In this document: one piece after another, positions 1 to 7,779 of the stretch
How positions within the stretch are numbered: position 1 is the stretch's first letter
Layout: each line of letters starts with the position of its first letter
DNA from: VRUE01 sp963837735
Lineage (GTDB): Bacteria > Actinomycetota > Thermoleophilia > Solirubrobacterales > 70-9
Length of the DNA stretch: 64,000 nt
NCBI GenBank assembly: GCA_963837735.1
Contig: CAWIOM010000010.1
Location: forward strand, 62,001-126,000
Direction: 5' to 3'
Notes under the pieces: model-generated
Database searches by the model: none
Seen by the model: the letters and a program-made list of their open reading frames with translations, nothing else
What the model was told of the DNA's origin: nothing
Position numbers and translations under genes: made by a program

Positions 1-129
1 GAGCAGGGCGCCGGCCGCCTCGTTGTAGAAGACGAGGACGCCACCCTCGTCGACCAGGAAGGCCGGCGTCGAGAGTGCCGACAACAGGTTGCGAGCCAGG
101 ATCAGCTCGAGAGGTCGCTGCTGCGTCAC
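1..129 (-). CDS. PAS-domain sensor protein, N-terminal fragment
   Basis: The gene runs off the left edge; only the first 43 codons are present, reading leftward from a GTG at 129. The visible residues (VTQQRPLELILARN, then STPAFLVDEGGVLVFYNEAA) look like the first strand and helix of a PAS sensor domain, where 'FLVDEGGVLVFYN' is the usual entry. Such N-termini occur on cytoplasmic PAS proteins, cyclases and phosphatases in actinobacteria, and the effector part is not visible. It is divergent from the small gene at 317. The fold is fairly clear, the function unknown. Confidence 0.6.
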   Translation of the reverse strand, partial: MTQQRPLELILARNLLSALSTPAFLVDEGGVLVFYNEAAGALL

Positions 130-233
130 AGCTGACACCTTAGTTCGTGAGTTCGCGACATTGGCAAGGTCCGGTCCCTAGCCCACCCCGACGGCCCGGA
201 GAGACAACACTCCTGCCCCGCCCCGAGCGGCTG

Positions 234-269
234 CGTGACTTTCATCACATTGCTTCCTCGCGCTAGGGT
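234..269 (+). promoter_or_regulatory. CRP/GlxR-like operator over a promoter
   Basis: Positions 234-249 read CGTGACTTTCATCACA, which differs at one base from the CRP-family consensus TGTGA-N6-TCACA. A -10-like TAGGGT lies at 264-269 and a weak -35-like TTCATC at 241-246, so the operator would overlap the -35. It lies 68 bases before the start of the 81-residue protein and about 105 bases before the divergent PAS gene. That a cAMP-responsive regulator binds here is inferred. An adenylate cyclase gene lies at 44.7 kb in the same window. Confidence 0.45.
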
Positions 270-316
270 CGAAAGGCCAGATATCCCGAAGCTGCAATCA
301 AGAAAGGGTCTGTTGG

Positions 317-562
317 ATGGGACTAGATCAGAGCAAGATGGGGAACGTCGTCGCCAAGCAGATGGAAGCCCTGGAAGCCGACTACGGGGACGACTGCGAA
401 ATCGGCGACGTCTGCACGATCGTCGAGGTCCTCGGCCCCCACGGCTCTCATCTGCGCGTGCGCAGCAGCGACATGCGGCCGCACATCACGATCGGCCTGC
501 TACGCGCCTCCGAAGGCATGTTCCTCGGCGGCCTGCGCCCCGGGCCGGCCGGCGAGGAGTGA
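317..562 (+). CDS. small conserved-looking acidic protein, unknown function
   Basis: An 81-residue protein starting at ATG 317, preceded by a good ribosome site (AGAAAGGG, 301-308). It is acidic in its first half (EALEADYGDDCEIGDVC) and has no signal peptide or membrane segment. It contains two cysteines (C27, C33) and a hydrophobic VCTIVEVLG stretch. Codon third positions are GC-rich like the neighbours, which supports coding. I do not recognise the family. It stands alone between divergent and convergent neighbours, downstream of a CRP-like site. Confidence 0.6.
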   Translation: MGLDQSKMGNVVAKQMEALEADYGDDCEIGDVCTIVEVLGPHGSHLRVRSSDMRPHITIGLLRASEGMFLGGLRPGPAGEE

Positions 563-585
563 GCGCGTTTGCGTCCGCCTGCCGG

Positions 586-1284
586 TCATTGGCGCGCTTC
601 GCCGACCCGGTTCGAGCCCGCATCCCCGCCACCGACCGCGGCAAAGAAGGCGCGGTCGCCAACTCTGATCTCCATCGATCTGGTCTTCGAGAGGTCGAGC
701 GCCGAGCTGAGAATCGGGTAGCTGCCGTCGCCCCAGCGGTAGCGGAAGGTCCCGGCGGAGAGCACAGAGCCGTCGCGGCTGCGCAGGTAGACGCGGCACA
801 GCGTCCCCGAGGAGACCCCCTTCACGTACATGTGGATCTCGGTGCCGAAGGCGTTCGGGATCAGCTTGGCGGAGATCTTCATCCTGCCCGGCAGCGAGCC
901 GAAGGTGACGTGCTGCTCGGGCCCGGCCGTCTCATCGCCCGGTAGGACGAGGAGGACGAGGACCGCGGCGGCGACCGCCGCCGTGCCGCCGAAGGCGAGG
1001 CCGAAGCGGAGCCGGCGACGACGCCGTTGCTTCAGCCGTTCGGCGCCGATCGCGGCGGCGACGCGCGCGGCGAGCGAAGGCGGCGGGCTCGGGGTCGTCT
1101 CGAAGCGCGCCGGGTCGGCCAGCGACATCGGGCGGACGAGGGAGGCGAGGTTCTCGAGCTCCTCCCGGCAGCTCGCGCAGCCCTCGAGGTGGGCCTCCAG
1201 GGCTGCCCGCTCCTTTGCGGGCAGGTGGCCGAGCGCGTGGGCGCCCAGGCTCTCGCGCCACTCGCGGCAGGCGTCAGTCCTCAT
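586..1284 (-). CDS. anti-sigma factor with zinc-finger (zf-HC2) domain
   Basis: Predicted membrane-anchored anti-sigma factor of 232 residues. The N-terminus carries the zinc anti-sigma signature H32-x3-C36-x2-C39 (HLEGCASCREE). A basic stretch near residues 85-92 is followed by one transmembrane helix (about 93-115), then an extracytoplasmic C-terminal domain of about 115 residues. This is the standard layout in which the zinc domain holds the ECF sigma and the outer domain senses a signal. Its start overlaps the end of the sigma gene at 1274 by 11 bases, so the two are translationally coupled. The signal sensed is not evident. Confidence 0.88.
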   Translation of the reverse strand: MRTDACREWRESLGAHALGHLPAKERAALEAHLEGCASCREELENLASLVRPMSLADPARFETTPSPPPSLAARVAAAIGAERLKQRRRRRLRFGLAFGGTAAVAAAVLVLLVLPGDETAGPEQHVTFGSLPGRMKISAKLIPNAFGTEIHMYVKGVSSGTLCRVYLRSRDGSVLSAGTFRYRWGDGSYPILSSALDLSKTRSMEIRVGDRAFFAAVGGGDAGSNRVGEARQ

Positions 1285-1783
1285 AGCCCATCTCCTCGAG
1301 CGCGATGCGGAGCGCGCGCAGCGCGTAATAGACGCGACTCTTCACCGTGCCCTCCGGGATGCCCAGCTCGGCGGCGACCTCTGCGTAGGGCCGCTCCCGA
1401 TAGTAGGTCTGGACCAGGATCTCGCGGTGTTGGTCGCCGATCCGGCGCATCGCCTCCTCGACCTGCCAGGCGAGCAGCGTCTCCTCGATCGGTTCGACCG
1501 TCGGCTCGGTGCCGCCGCCGGCGAGCGGCGGCCGCGCCGCCCGGGCACGGCCGAGGTCGATTACGACGTTGCGGAGAATCGCGAACAGCCAGGTCCGCAG
1601 TGAGCCGATCTCCGGATCGAATCGGCTGCCGGCCCGCCAGGCCCGCAGGAAGGTCTCCTGCACCGCCTCTTCGGCGAGGCCCGTATCGCCGAGCGAGCGG
1701 GTCGCGAACCCAAACAGCTCGCCGGCGTGCGCAGCGTACGCCTCGCGGACGTCTCGCTCACGCGTTAAAGCGCCGGCCGACAT
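1274..1783 (-). CDS. ECF-family RNA polymerase sigma factor
   Basis: A 169-residue ECF sigma factor. Region 2 spans about residues 14-80 (EEAVQETFLRAW, then GSLRTWLFAILRNVVID). Region 4 spans about 105-160, with the helix-turn-helix YAEVAAELGIPEGTVKSRVYYALRAL given here as positions 126-151. The C-terminal YYALRAL form resembles SigL/BldN-type ECFs, but subgroup assignment would need alignment. It is first in a two-gene operon with its anti-sigma factor. Start ATG at 1783; other in-frame starts would remove region 2. Confidence 0.92.
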   Translation of the reverse strand: MSAGALTRERDVREAYAAHAGELFGFATRSLGDTGLAEEAVQETFLRAWRAGSRFDPEIGSLRTWLFAILRNVVIDLGRARAARPPLAGGGTEPTVEPIEETLLAWQVEEAMRRIGDQHREILVQTYYRERPYAEVAAELGIPEGTVKSRVYYALRALRIALEEMGYED

Positions 1784-1831
1784 ACGCCTCGATGTACGCG
1801 GCGCACGCCGGCCGGGTTCAACAGGCTCGGC

Positions 1832-1975
1832 CTAGAGTTTTCCGATCTTGAAGATTTTCGTGCCGCAGTCCGGGCACACTCCTTGGATGGCCGGGCGACC
1901 GTTTTTCATGGTCACCTGTTTTGCGTCCTGGATCTCGACCTTCTTGCGCTCTTTGACGCAGTAGCCCTCGGGCAT
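1832..1975 (-). CDS. DUF5679-like zinc-ribbon miniprotein
   Basis: A 47-residue protein starting at ATG 1975 and ending at TAG 1832. It opens MPEGYCVKERKK and continues with a VTMKNGRPAIQGVCPDCGT block and IFKIGKL, the layout of DUF5679 miniproteins. A complete family member normally has two CxxC knuckles. Here the first is reduced to one cysteine (C6, with E9 where the second Cys would be) and the second is intact (C35, C38). It lies upstream of and in the same direction as the ECF sigma gene. Function is unknown; a small metal-binding or ribosome-related role is only a guess. Confidence 0.75.
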   Translation of the reverse strand: MPEGYCVKERKKVEIQDAKQVTMKNGRPAIQGVCPDCGTKIFKIGKL

Positions 1976-2101
1976 CGGTGGCTCTCCTTTCGCTGCCGCC
2001 GGGAGCGGCAAAGATCGCGATTCCTCGCGAGGTGGATTGCGCCGAATGTAACGGAGACCGTGGACGACGTGGCGCGATTACGTGCAAAAACGCACTAATC
2101 G

Positions 2102-2482
2102 CTACTTTTCGGCACCAGATTCGGGGTTTGGCTTGGCTTTCGATTCCGAATTTGCGCCGCCGCCGGACCCGCCGCCGCCGCCCGATTCCTGTTCTTCGGC
2201 CTTCAGGCCTTCCACCTCCGTGCGCAGTTCGACGATCTGGGCTTCCAGGGTGGTTACCTGCGGCGACTGGCCGCCTTCGAGCTCGACCTGTTCGCGCAGG
2301 GCCTGGACTTCCTCGACGCTGGCGCCGCCCGAGCCGCCCCCGTCGTCTGCTTCGAGCGCCAGGTAGATCGCGGCGCCCGAGGCGCCGATCGCGATCGCAA
2401 GCAGGACGAGGAAGACACGCGTACGGGCGCCGAGCTTGCGCTCGACCTCGCCGATCCATGCCCGCAATCCGTCGAGCGACAT
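2102..2482 (-). CDS. membrane-anchored coiled-coil protein, unknown
   Basis: A protein of about 126 residues with a short cytoplasmic amphipathic N-terminus, one membrane helix (roughly residues 21-42), a Gly/Ser linker, a predicted coiled coil (VEEVQALREQVELEG, then TTLEAQIVELRTEVEGLKAEEQ) and a low-complexity Gly/Ser/Lys tail. No catalytic motif is visible. I chose ATG 2482. GTG 2491 and TTG 2500 are in-frame alternatives, and TTG 2500 has the closest AGGG upstream. It is divergent from the thiolase at 2550. It could be a bitopic envelope or division-associated protein, but nothing in the context proves this. Confidence 0.6.
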   Translation of the reverse strand: MSLDGLRAWIGEVERKLGARTRVFLVLLAIAIGASGAAIYLALEADDGGGSGGASVEEVQALREQVELEGGQSPQVTTLEAQIVELRTEVEGLKAEEQESGGGGGSGGGANSESKAKPNPESGAEK

Positions 2483-2549
2483 CGTCGACACGTTAATCAA
2501 CTACCCTGCTGCCCGCACTTTTCCCCCGATCTCGAAGGAGACGTCCCGA

Positions 2550-3710
2550 ATGCCCGATGCAGTCATCGTCGACACCGTCCGCACGCCGATCGGCCGCGCC
2601 TTCAAGGGCTCGCTCGCCCAGCTTCGCCCGGACGAGATGGGCGCCTACGTCGTCGACCGGCTGCTCGAGCGCAACCCCGAGGTCGACCCGGCCCTGGTCG
2701 AGGACCTGATCTGCGGTTGCGGCATGCCGCAGGGCCTGCAGGCCTTCAACATCGGCAGGATCATCTCGCTGCTCTCCGAGAAGCTGCCGCAGACCGTCAA
2801 CGGGGTGACCGTCGCCCGCTACTGCTCCTCCAGCCTCGACGCGATCCGCCAGGCCGGAAACGCGGTCATGGCCGGCCAGGGGGATGTCTACATCGCCGCC
2901 GGGGTCGAGTGGGTGAGCCGCTACAACGAGCGCACCGAGCCGGCCGGCGCCGCGGACCAGAACGAGAACCTGCAGGGCAACAACGGCCAGCCCAACGCCT
3001 ACATCGAGATGGGCCTGACCGCGGTCAACGTCGCCAACAAATACGAGGTCAGCCGCGCCGACATGGACAAGTACGCGCAGCGCTCCCAGGAACTCGCGGT
3101 CAAATCCCAGGAGGACGGCTTCTTCGACCGCGAGATCGTCCCGGTGACGCTGCCCGACGGCACCGAGGTCGCCAGAGACGACGGCCCGCGCGCCTCCTCG
3201 ACGCTCGAGAAGCTGAGCGAACTGCCCGAGGCCTTCGGTGGCGGCGGGGTCACCGCCGGCAACTCCTGTCCCCTCAACGACGGCGCGGCCGCGGTGCTGG
3301 TGATGAGCGACACCAAGGCGAAGGAGCTCGGCCTCACCCCGCGCGCCAAGATCGTCACCGCCGCGACCTGGGGCAATGAGCCCGAGTACATGGGCGTCGC
3401 TCCGATCGGCGCGATCAAGAAGGCGCTCGACCGGGCGGGGATGACGATCGACGACGTCGGCGCGGTCGAGCTCAACGAGGCCTTCGCCGCCCAGGTGATC
3501 CCGATCATGGCCGAATGCGACATCCCGCTGGAGAAAATGAACACGCACGGAGGCGCGATCGCCCTCGGCCACCCGTTCGGGATGACCGGCGCCCGGATCA
3601 TGGGCACCCTGCTCAACGTGATGGAGACCGACGACCACCAGGTCGGCATCGAGACGATGTGCGTGGCCGGAGGGCAGGGGAACGCGATGATCGTCGAGCG
3701 TCTGAACTGA
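2550..3710 (+). CDS. thiolase (acetyl-CoA acyltransferase)
   Basis: A 386-residue thiolase that would cleave 3-ketoacyl-CoA to acyl-CoA and acetyl-CoA, or condense two acyl-CoAs. The catalytic residues are visible: nucleophile C92 (VARYCSSSLDAIR), H341 in GGAIALGHPFG and C371 in MCVAGGQG. Length is normal for the family. Start ATG 2550 has a strong ribosome site (GAAGGAG, 2534-2540). A longer in-frame extension upstream runs through the divergent gene and is rejected. The FadA-type sequence and the crotonase, thioesterase and acyl-CoA dehydrogenase genes elsewhere in the window suggest beta-oxidation. Confidence 0.92.
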   Translation: MPDAVIVDTVRTPIGRAFKGSLAQLRPDEMGAYVVDRLLERNPEVDPALVEDLICGCGMPQGLQAFNIGRIISLLSEKLPQTVNGVTVARYCSSSLDAIRQAGNAVMAGQGDVYIAAGVEWVSRYNERTEPAGAADQNENLQGNNGQPNAYIEMGLTAVNVANKYEVSRADMDKYAQRSQELAVKSQEDGFFDREIVPVTLPDGTEVARDDGPRASSTLEKLSELPEAFGGGGVTAGNSCPLNDGAAAVLVMSDTKAKELGLTPRAKIVTAATWGNEPEYMGVAPIGAIKKALDRAGMTIDDVGAVELNEAFAAQVIPIMAECDIPLEKMNTHGGAIALGHPFGMTGARIMGTLLNVMETDDHQVGIETMCVAGGQGNAMIVERLN

Positions 3711-3846
3711 GCTGGCGGTAGACGCCGGCCGGGCGGGGGTTTCGCTTAACTTTTTCGACGGGCGGCGGTGGCCGTCCGAGGTCGAAGGCGGCGAAAAAGT
3801 ACAAGACGCTTCACCCCCACCCGACCAGCGTTTAAGGTCAGTTCCG

Positions 3847-4764
3847 GTGGAGAAGCTGGAGACCCTGACCTACCAGGCCGACGGGCGAATAGCTCGGATA
3901 ACTCTCGATCGGCCGGAGCGGGGGAACGGGATCACGCCGCGGATGCCGGCGGAGATCGCCGAGTGCGTCGAGCGGGCAAACCTCGACCCCGAGGTCCACG
4001 TCATCGCCCTGGCCGGCAACGGCACGGGCTTCTGCGGCGGCTATGACCTGGTCGCCTCTGCCGAGGGGGACATGAGCGGCCTGGGCGGGGTGGAGGTACC
4101 GCCCGGCTCGCCGCTCGACCCCGCGACGATCGGCGCCAACCACGTGCCGGACTCCAACTGGGACCCGGTCACCGATTTCCAGTTCATGTGGCGCAACGTC
4201 CGCGGCTTCATGAGCCTCTTCCACTCCGAAAAGCCGGTCCTCTGCAAGGTCCACGGCTACTGCGTCGCCGGCGGCACCGACATGGCGCTCTGCTCCGACC
4301 TTCTGGTGATCGGGTCCGACGCGAAGATCGGCTACCCGCCGGCACGGGTCTGGGGCTCCCCGACGACGGCTCTCTGGACGGCGCGGATCGGCGCCATGCG
4401 GGCCAAGCGCCTGTTGCTGACCGGCGACTCGCTGACCGGCGAGCAGGCGGTCGAGTGGGGGCTGGCGACCGAGTCGGCCCCGCCCGCGGAGCTCGACGAG
4501 CGCTTCGAGGACCTGCTGGGGCGGGTCGCACGGATGCCGATCAACCAGCTGGTGATGATGAAGATGCTGGTCAACCAGTCCCTCTACTCGCAGGGCCTGC
4601 ACCAGACCCAGCTGCTGGGCACCTTCTTCGACGGCGTCGCCCGCCACACCGAGGAGGGTCACGGCTTCGTCCGCAGGGCGGCCGCGGACGGCTTCAGGGA
4701 GGCTGTGCGGGAGCGCGATGAGCCCTACGGCGACCACGGCCTGGAGGGATTCGGAGTCGAGTAG
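3847..4764 (+). CDS. crotonase/enoyl-CoA hydratase family protein lacking the usual glutamates
   Basis: A 305-residue crotonase-fold protein (GTG start, 3847). Both oxyanion-hole segments are present: GNGTGFCGGYDL at residues 58-68 and HGYCVAGGTDMAL at 136-148. The two acid/base glutamates of classical enoyl-CoA hydratases appear to be absent: the GGGCELAL-type position has D145 (GGTDMAL), and the second Glu-bearing loop reads YPPARVWG. It therefore probably catalyses another crotonase reaction or acts on an unusual acyl-CoA. About 40 residues (70-110) form an insertion compared with a minimal crotonase. The thioesterase at 4777 follows after 12 bases, so they are probably co-transcribed. Confidence 0.85.
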   Translation: MEKLETLTYQADGRIARITLDRPERGNGITPRMPAEIAECVERANLDPEVHVIALAGNGTGFCGGYDLVASAEGDMSGLGGVEVPPGSPLDPATIGANHVPDSNWDPVTDFQFMWRNVRGFMSLFHSEKPVLCKVHGYCVAGGTDMALCSDLLVIGSDAKIGYPPARVWGSPTTALWTARIGAMRAKRLLLTGDSLTGEQAVEWGLATESAPPAELDERFEDLLGRVARMPINQLVMMKMLVNQSLYSQGLHQTQLLGTFFDGVARHTEEGHGFVRRAAADGFREAVRERDEPYGDHGLEGFGVE

Positions 4765-4776
4765 GGTCTCGCCGCG

Positions 4777-5229
4777 ATGAGCGAGGCAACTCCGCATCCG
4801 AGTTCCGCGATCACGCCGGAGAGCGTCCGCGCCTTCCTCCCCGGCAGCTTCCCCGGCGACCTCGGGATCGAGCCGCTCGAGGTGGAGGACACCCACTCGC
4901 GTGGCAGGATCGTCGTCGACAGGCGCCACCTCCACCCGGGCGGCTTCGTCCACGGCGGGGTCTGGACCGCGCTCGGCGACACCGTCGCCGCCTGGGCGAC
5001 CTTCCGCAGCATCCCCGCCGAGCACAACTTCACGACGATCGAGCTGAAGCTGAACGTCTTTGCCGCCGCCCTGCTCGGCGACGAGATCGTCGCCGTCGCC
5101 GAGCCCCTCCACACGGGCAGGAGCACGGTCGTGATCGAGGTCCGCATGGAGCGGCGCCGCGAGGGCGCCGAGCCGCGCCTCGCCGCCAACCTGATCGTCA
5201 GCCAGTTCGTCCTGCCCCCGCAGCCCTAG
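4777..5229 (+). CDS. hotdog-fold thioesterase (PaaI/4HBT type)
   Basis: A 150-residue single hotdog domain. The family signature HPGGFVHGGVWTALGDTVA (residues 54-72) contains the HGG turn on the central helix, with the catalytic acid expected in the following helix (D69). The role would be hydrolysis of an acyl-CoA thioester. It follows the crotonase gene by 12 bases, which makes a two-gene acyl-CoA unit likely. Start ATG 4777. The substrate cannot be read from sequence. Confidence 0.85.
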   Translation: MSEATPHPSSAITPESVRAFLPGSFPGDLGIEPLEVEDTHSRGRIVVDRRHLHPGGFVHGGVWTALGDTVAAWATFRSIPAEHNFTTIELKLNVFAAALLGDEIVAVAEPLHTGRSTVVIEVRMERRREGAEPRLAANLIVSQFVLPPQP

Positions 5230-5257
5230 TTGTGACCCGAGTCGTACCCGCAGACGG

Positions 5258-7696
5258 TCACTGGACGCGCTCCTCCGCCGCCGCGGCCGGTGTCAGCCCG
5301 TCGGCCGATTCGCCGGGTTCCAGCGGTCGTTCCAGGCGTTCGATCTGGGGCAGGCGCCAGAGGGCGCTGGCGATCGTCAGGCCGATCGCCGCCGACAGCA
5401 GGGCCAGGAACCACTGCGTCGGGTCGAGAAGCTCCATTTCGAAGAATTCGCGCAGCGGGGCGATCCCGAGGATTCCTGCGTAGAGAGCGGCGAGGCCGAC
5501 GATCATCGCCAGCATGTAGGTCTGGATCGCGATGTGCTCGCGTCCGGGGCCGCGCTCGAGCAGGAGCACGAAGGAGAGGCCGAGGACGATCAGCGTCGTC
5601 GTCGCCGCGGTCCTGCCTGCCTCCAGGGAGGCGCCGAACATGCTGTCGACGAGGAAGAAGGAGAGGATCGAGCCGAGCGCCGTGGCCAGGCCCGCCGGGA
5701 CCGAGAAGGCCGCCAGGGACCGCAGCAGGCGGCCCCTGTACAGGGGGCCGTCGGAGGGCAGGAGGGCGAGCACGAAGGAGGGAACGCCGATCGTCAGGAA
5801 TGCGGCCAGGGTCAGGTGCCTGGGGAGGAAGGGGAAGGCGAAGCCGGGGACGGCGACCAGCAGGATCAGCGCCGCGGCGTAGACGGTCTTGGTCAGGTAG
5901 AGCCGGCCGAGCCGGTGGATGTTGCGGGCGATCCGACGCCCTTCGGCCACCGCTTCGGGGAGCCGCGAGAACTCGTCCTCGAGCAGGACGACGTCGGCGA
6001 CGCCTTTCGTGACCTGGGCCCCGGAGCCCATCGCCACGGCGAGGCGCGCCTGCTTGAGCGCCGGCACGTCGTTGACGCCGTCGCCGATCATCGCCGTGTA
6101 GCGGCCGGACTCGCGCAGGGCTCCGACAATTGCCTTCTTCTGCTCGGGCGCGATCCGGCAGAAGATCGTGTTGTCCCTGACGACCTCGGCCAGCCGGTCG
6201 GGATCGTCGGGCAGGTCGGGGCCCTCGACGACGCCGGCGTCGGCGGGCACGCCGACCGCGCCGGCGACGGCGGTGACCGTCGAGCGGGCGTCGCCCGAGA
6301 TCAGCTTCAGGTCGACTTCCTGCTCGCGCATGAAGGCGATCGTCTCCGAGGCGTCCGGGCGCAGCGTCTCTTCGAGCACGACCAGGGCGACGGCGCGCAG
6401 CGCCGGCGGCGCCTCCGCGGCCGGATCGTTGGGCAGCGACTCGGCGGATTCGCCGAAGGCGACCACCCGCCGCCCACCGCCCGTCTCGCGCTCGAGCACG
6501 TCGCGCAGTCCCTCCGGCAGGGCCAGCGCCCCGGCCCGCTCGAGCACGTCCGGCGCCCCCATCACGTAGCTCCTGCCGCCGAACCGCAGGCCGCTCCACT
6601 TCCACTCGGAGGAGAACTGGACCTCGCCGCTCACTCGGGCCGGCTTGCCCGGGAAGCGCTCGGCGATCGCCTCGAGGGTGCGGTTGCGGTCGCCGGCGCT
6701 CGCCGCGTAGGCGCCGAGCGCCCGGTGGGCGGCGCTCTCCTCGACCCCCTCGGCGACCTCGACCTCGAGCAGGCGCAGCTCGCCGTCGGTCAGCGTGCCG
6801 GTCTTGTCGACGCAGATCGTGTCGACCGAGGCGAGGCTCTCGGTCGCGCTCATCTGCTGAACGAGCGTTTTCCGGTGCGCAAGCCTGACCGCGGCAAAGG
6901 CGAAGGTGACGCTCATCAGCAGGACCAGGCCCTCGGGGATCAGCGTCACGAGGCCGGCGGTCGCCGTCTGCGCGGCTTCCGTGATGTCGGTGCTGCGCAG
7001 CTTCAGGGTCAGCACCAGGACCACCGCCAGCGGCGCCATCACATAGAGGCAGGCGACGATCACCTGGTTGACCTCCGCCTGCAGCGGCGAGGGCGGGTGG
7101 CGGAAGGCGCGCGCCTCGCCGGCGAGCTTTCCCGCGTAGCTCTCCTCGCGGACCGCGTCGACGAGGTAGCGGCCGGAGCCCGACATGCAGAAGGAGCCCG
7201 ACAGGGCTCGGTCGCCGGGCGCCTTGCGGACGCCGTCGGCCTCGCCGGTCAGCAGCGACTCGTCGAGGGTCAGGCCGCGGCTCGAGATCACCTCGCCGTC
7301 GGCGACGAGCTGGTCACCGGGCTCGATGGCGATCACGTCGCCGGCGACGACCTCCTCGGTGCGCAGCGGGACGAGCGAGTCGTCGCGCAGGACCTTGGCC
7401 TGGGGCGCGACCAGCACCGCCAGCTCGTCGAGCGTCCGCTTCGCCTTCAGCTCCTGGCGGATCCCGATGTAGGAGTTGACCACGGCGATCAGGCCGAAGA
7501 TCGAGTCGGCGTAGAGCCCCAGCCCGAGGTCGAGGACGAGGAAGCCGCCGATGATCGCGTTGAAGAGGGTGAAGACGTTGCCGGCGACGATGCTCGAGGT
7601 CGAGCGTGAGGAGGTCTCCGGCGGCGGCCCGAGCTTGCGCAGGCGTCGCGCAGCCTCGCTCGTCGAGAGTCCCTGCTTGGCGGCGGCGTCGGTCAC
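5258..7696 (-). CDS. CtpE-like cation-transporting P-type ATPase
   Basis: An 812-residue P-type ATPase counted from GTG 7696. This start avoids overlap with the divergent gene at 7780 and begins just before the cation-ATPase N-domain (GLSTSEAARRLRKLG). Visible motifs are the actuator loop TGEAD (about 150-154), membrane helix 4 with PEGL (about 254-257), phosphorylation site DKTGTLT (D297) and hinge GDGVND. The PEGL helix, short N-terminus and the NVFTLFNAI and QELKAKRTLD segments match mycobacterial CtpE, which takes up calcium. I count about ten membrane helices. Calcium specificity is inferred from the subfamily. Confidence 0.88.
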   Translation of the reverse strand: MTDAAAKQGLSTSEAARRLRKLGPPPETSSRSTSSIVAGNVFTLFNAIIGGFLVLDLGLGLYADSIFGLIAVVNSYIGIRQELKAKRTLDELAVLVAPQAKVLRDDSLVPLRTEEVVAGDVIAIEPGDQLVADGEVISSRGLTLDESLLTGEADGVRKAPGDRALSGSFCMSGSGRYLVDAVREESYAGKLAGEARAFRHPPSPLQAEVNQVIVACLYVMAPLAVVLVLTLKLRSTDITEAAQTATAGLVTLIPEGLVLLMSVTFAFAAVRLAHRKTLVQQMSATESLASVDTICVDKTGTLTDGELRLLEVEVAEGVEESAAHRALGAYAASAGDRNRTLEAIAERFPGKPARVSGEVQFSSEWKWSGLRFGGRSYVMGAPDVLERAGALALPEGLRDVLERETGGGRRVVAFGESAESLPNDPAAEAPPALRAVALVVLEETLRPDASETIAFMREQEVDLKLISGDARSTVTAVAGAVGVPADAGVVEGPDLPDDPDRLAEVVRDNTIFCRIAPEQKKAIVGALRESGRYTAMIGDGVNDVPALKQARLAVAMGSGAQVTKGVADVVLLEDEFSRLPEAVAEGRRIARNIHRLGRLYLTKTVYAAALILLVAVPGFAFPFLPRHLTLAAFLTIGVPSFVLALLPSDGPLYRGRLLRSLAAFSVPAGLATALGSILSFFLVDSMFGASLEAGRTAATTTLIVLGLSFVLLLERGPGREHIAIQTYMLAMIVGLAALYAGILGIAPLREFFEMELLDPTQWFLALLSAAIGLTIASALWRLPQIERLERPLEPGESADGLTPAAAAEERVQ

Positions 7697-7779
7697 GGCT
7701 CCATTGTTTACCGGGTGGTCCGGCAGCGTCAGGCCGCGCCCGATGCCGGGAAAGTCGTTCAGTAGTAGGTTTTCGCTCG

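Noticed and set aside
235..945. Long plus-strand open frame covering the small gene and the anti-sigma gene
   Set aside because: Arg/Pro-rich translation with no domain; it is the shadow of the GC-rich genes in other frames. The same applies to many long antisense frames over thiolase, P-ATPase, PilB/PilT and others.
3711..3846. Small gene or terminator between the thiolase and the crotonase
   Set aside because: Only a 4-bp GGCG/CGCC hairpin and no ORF with a ribosome site were seen; too weak to report.
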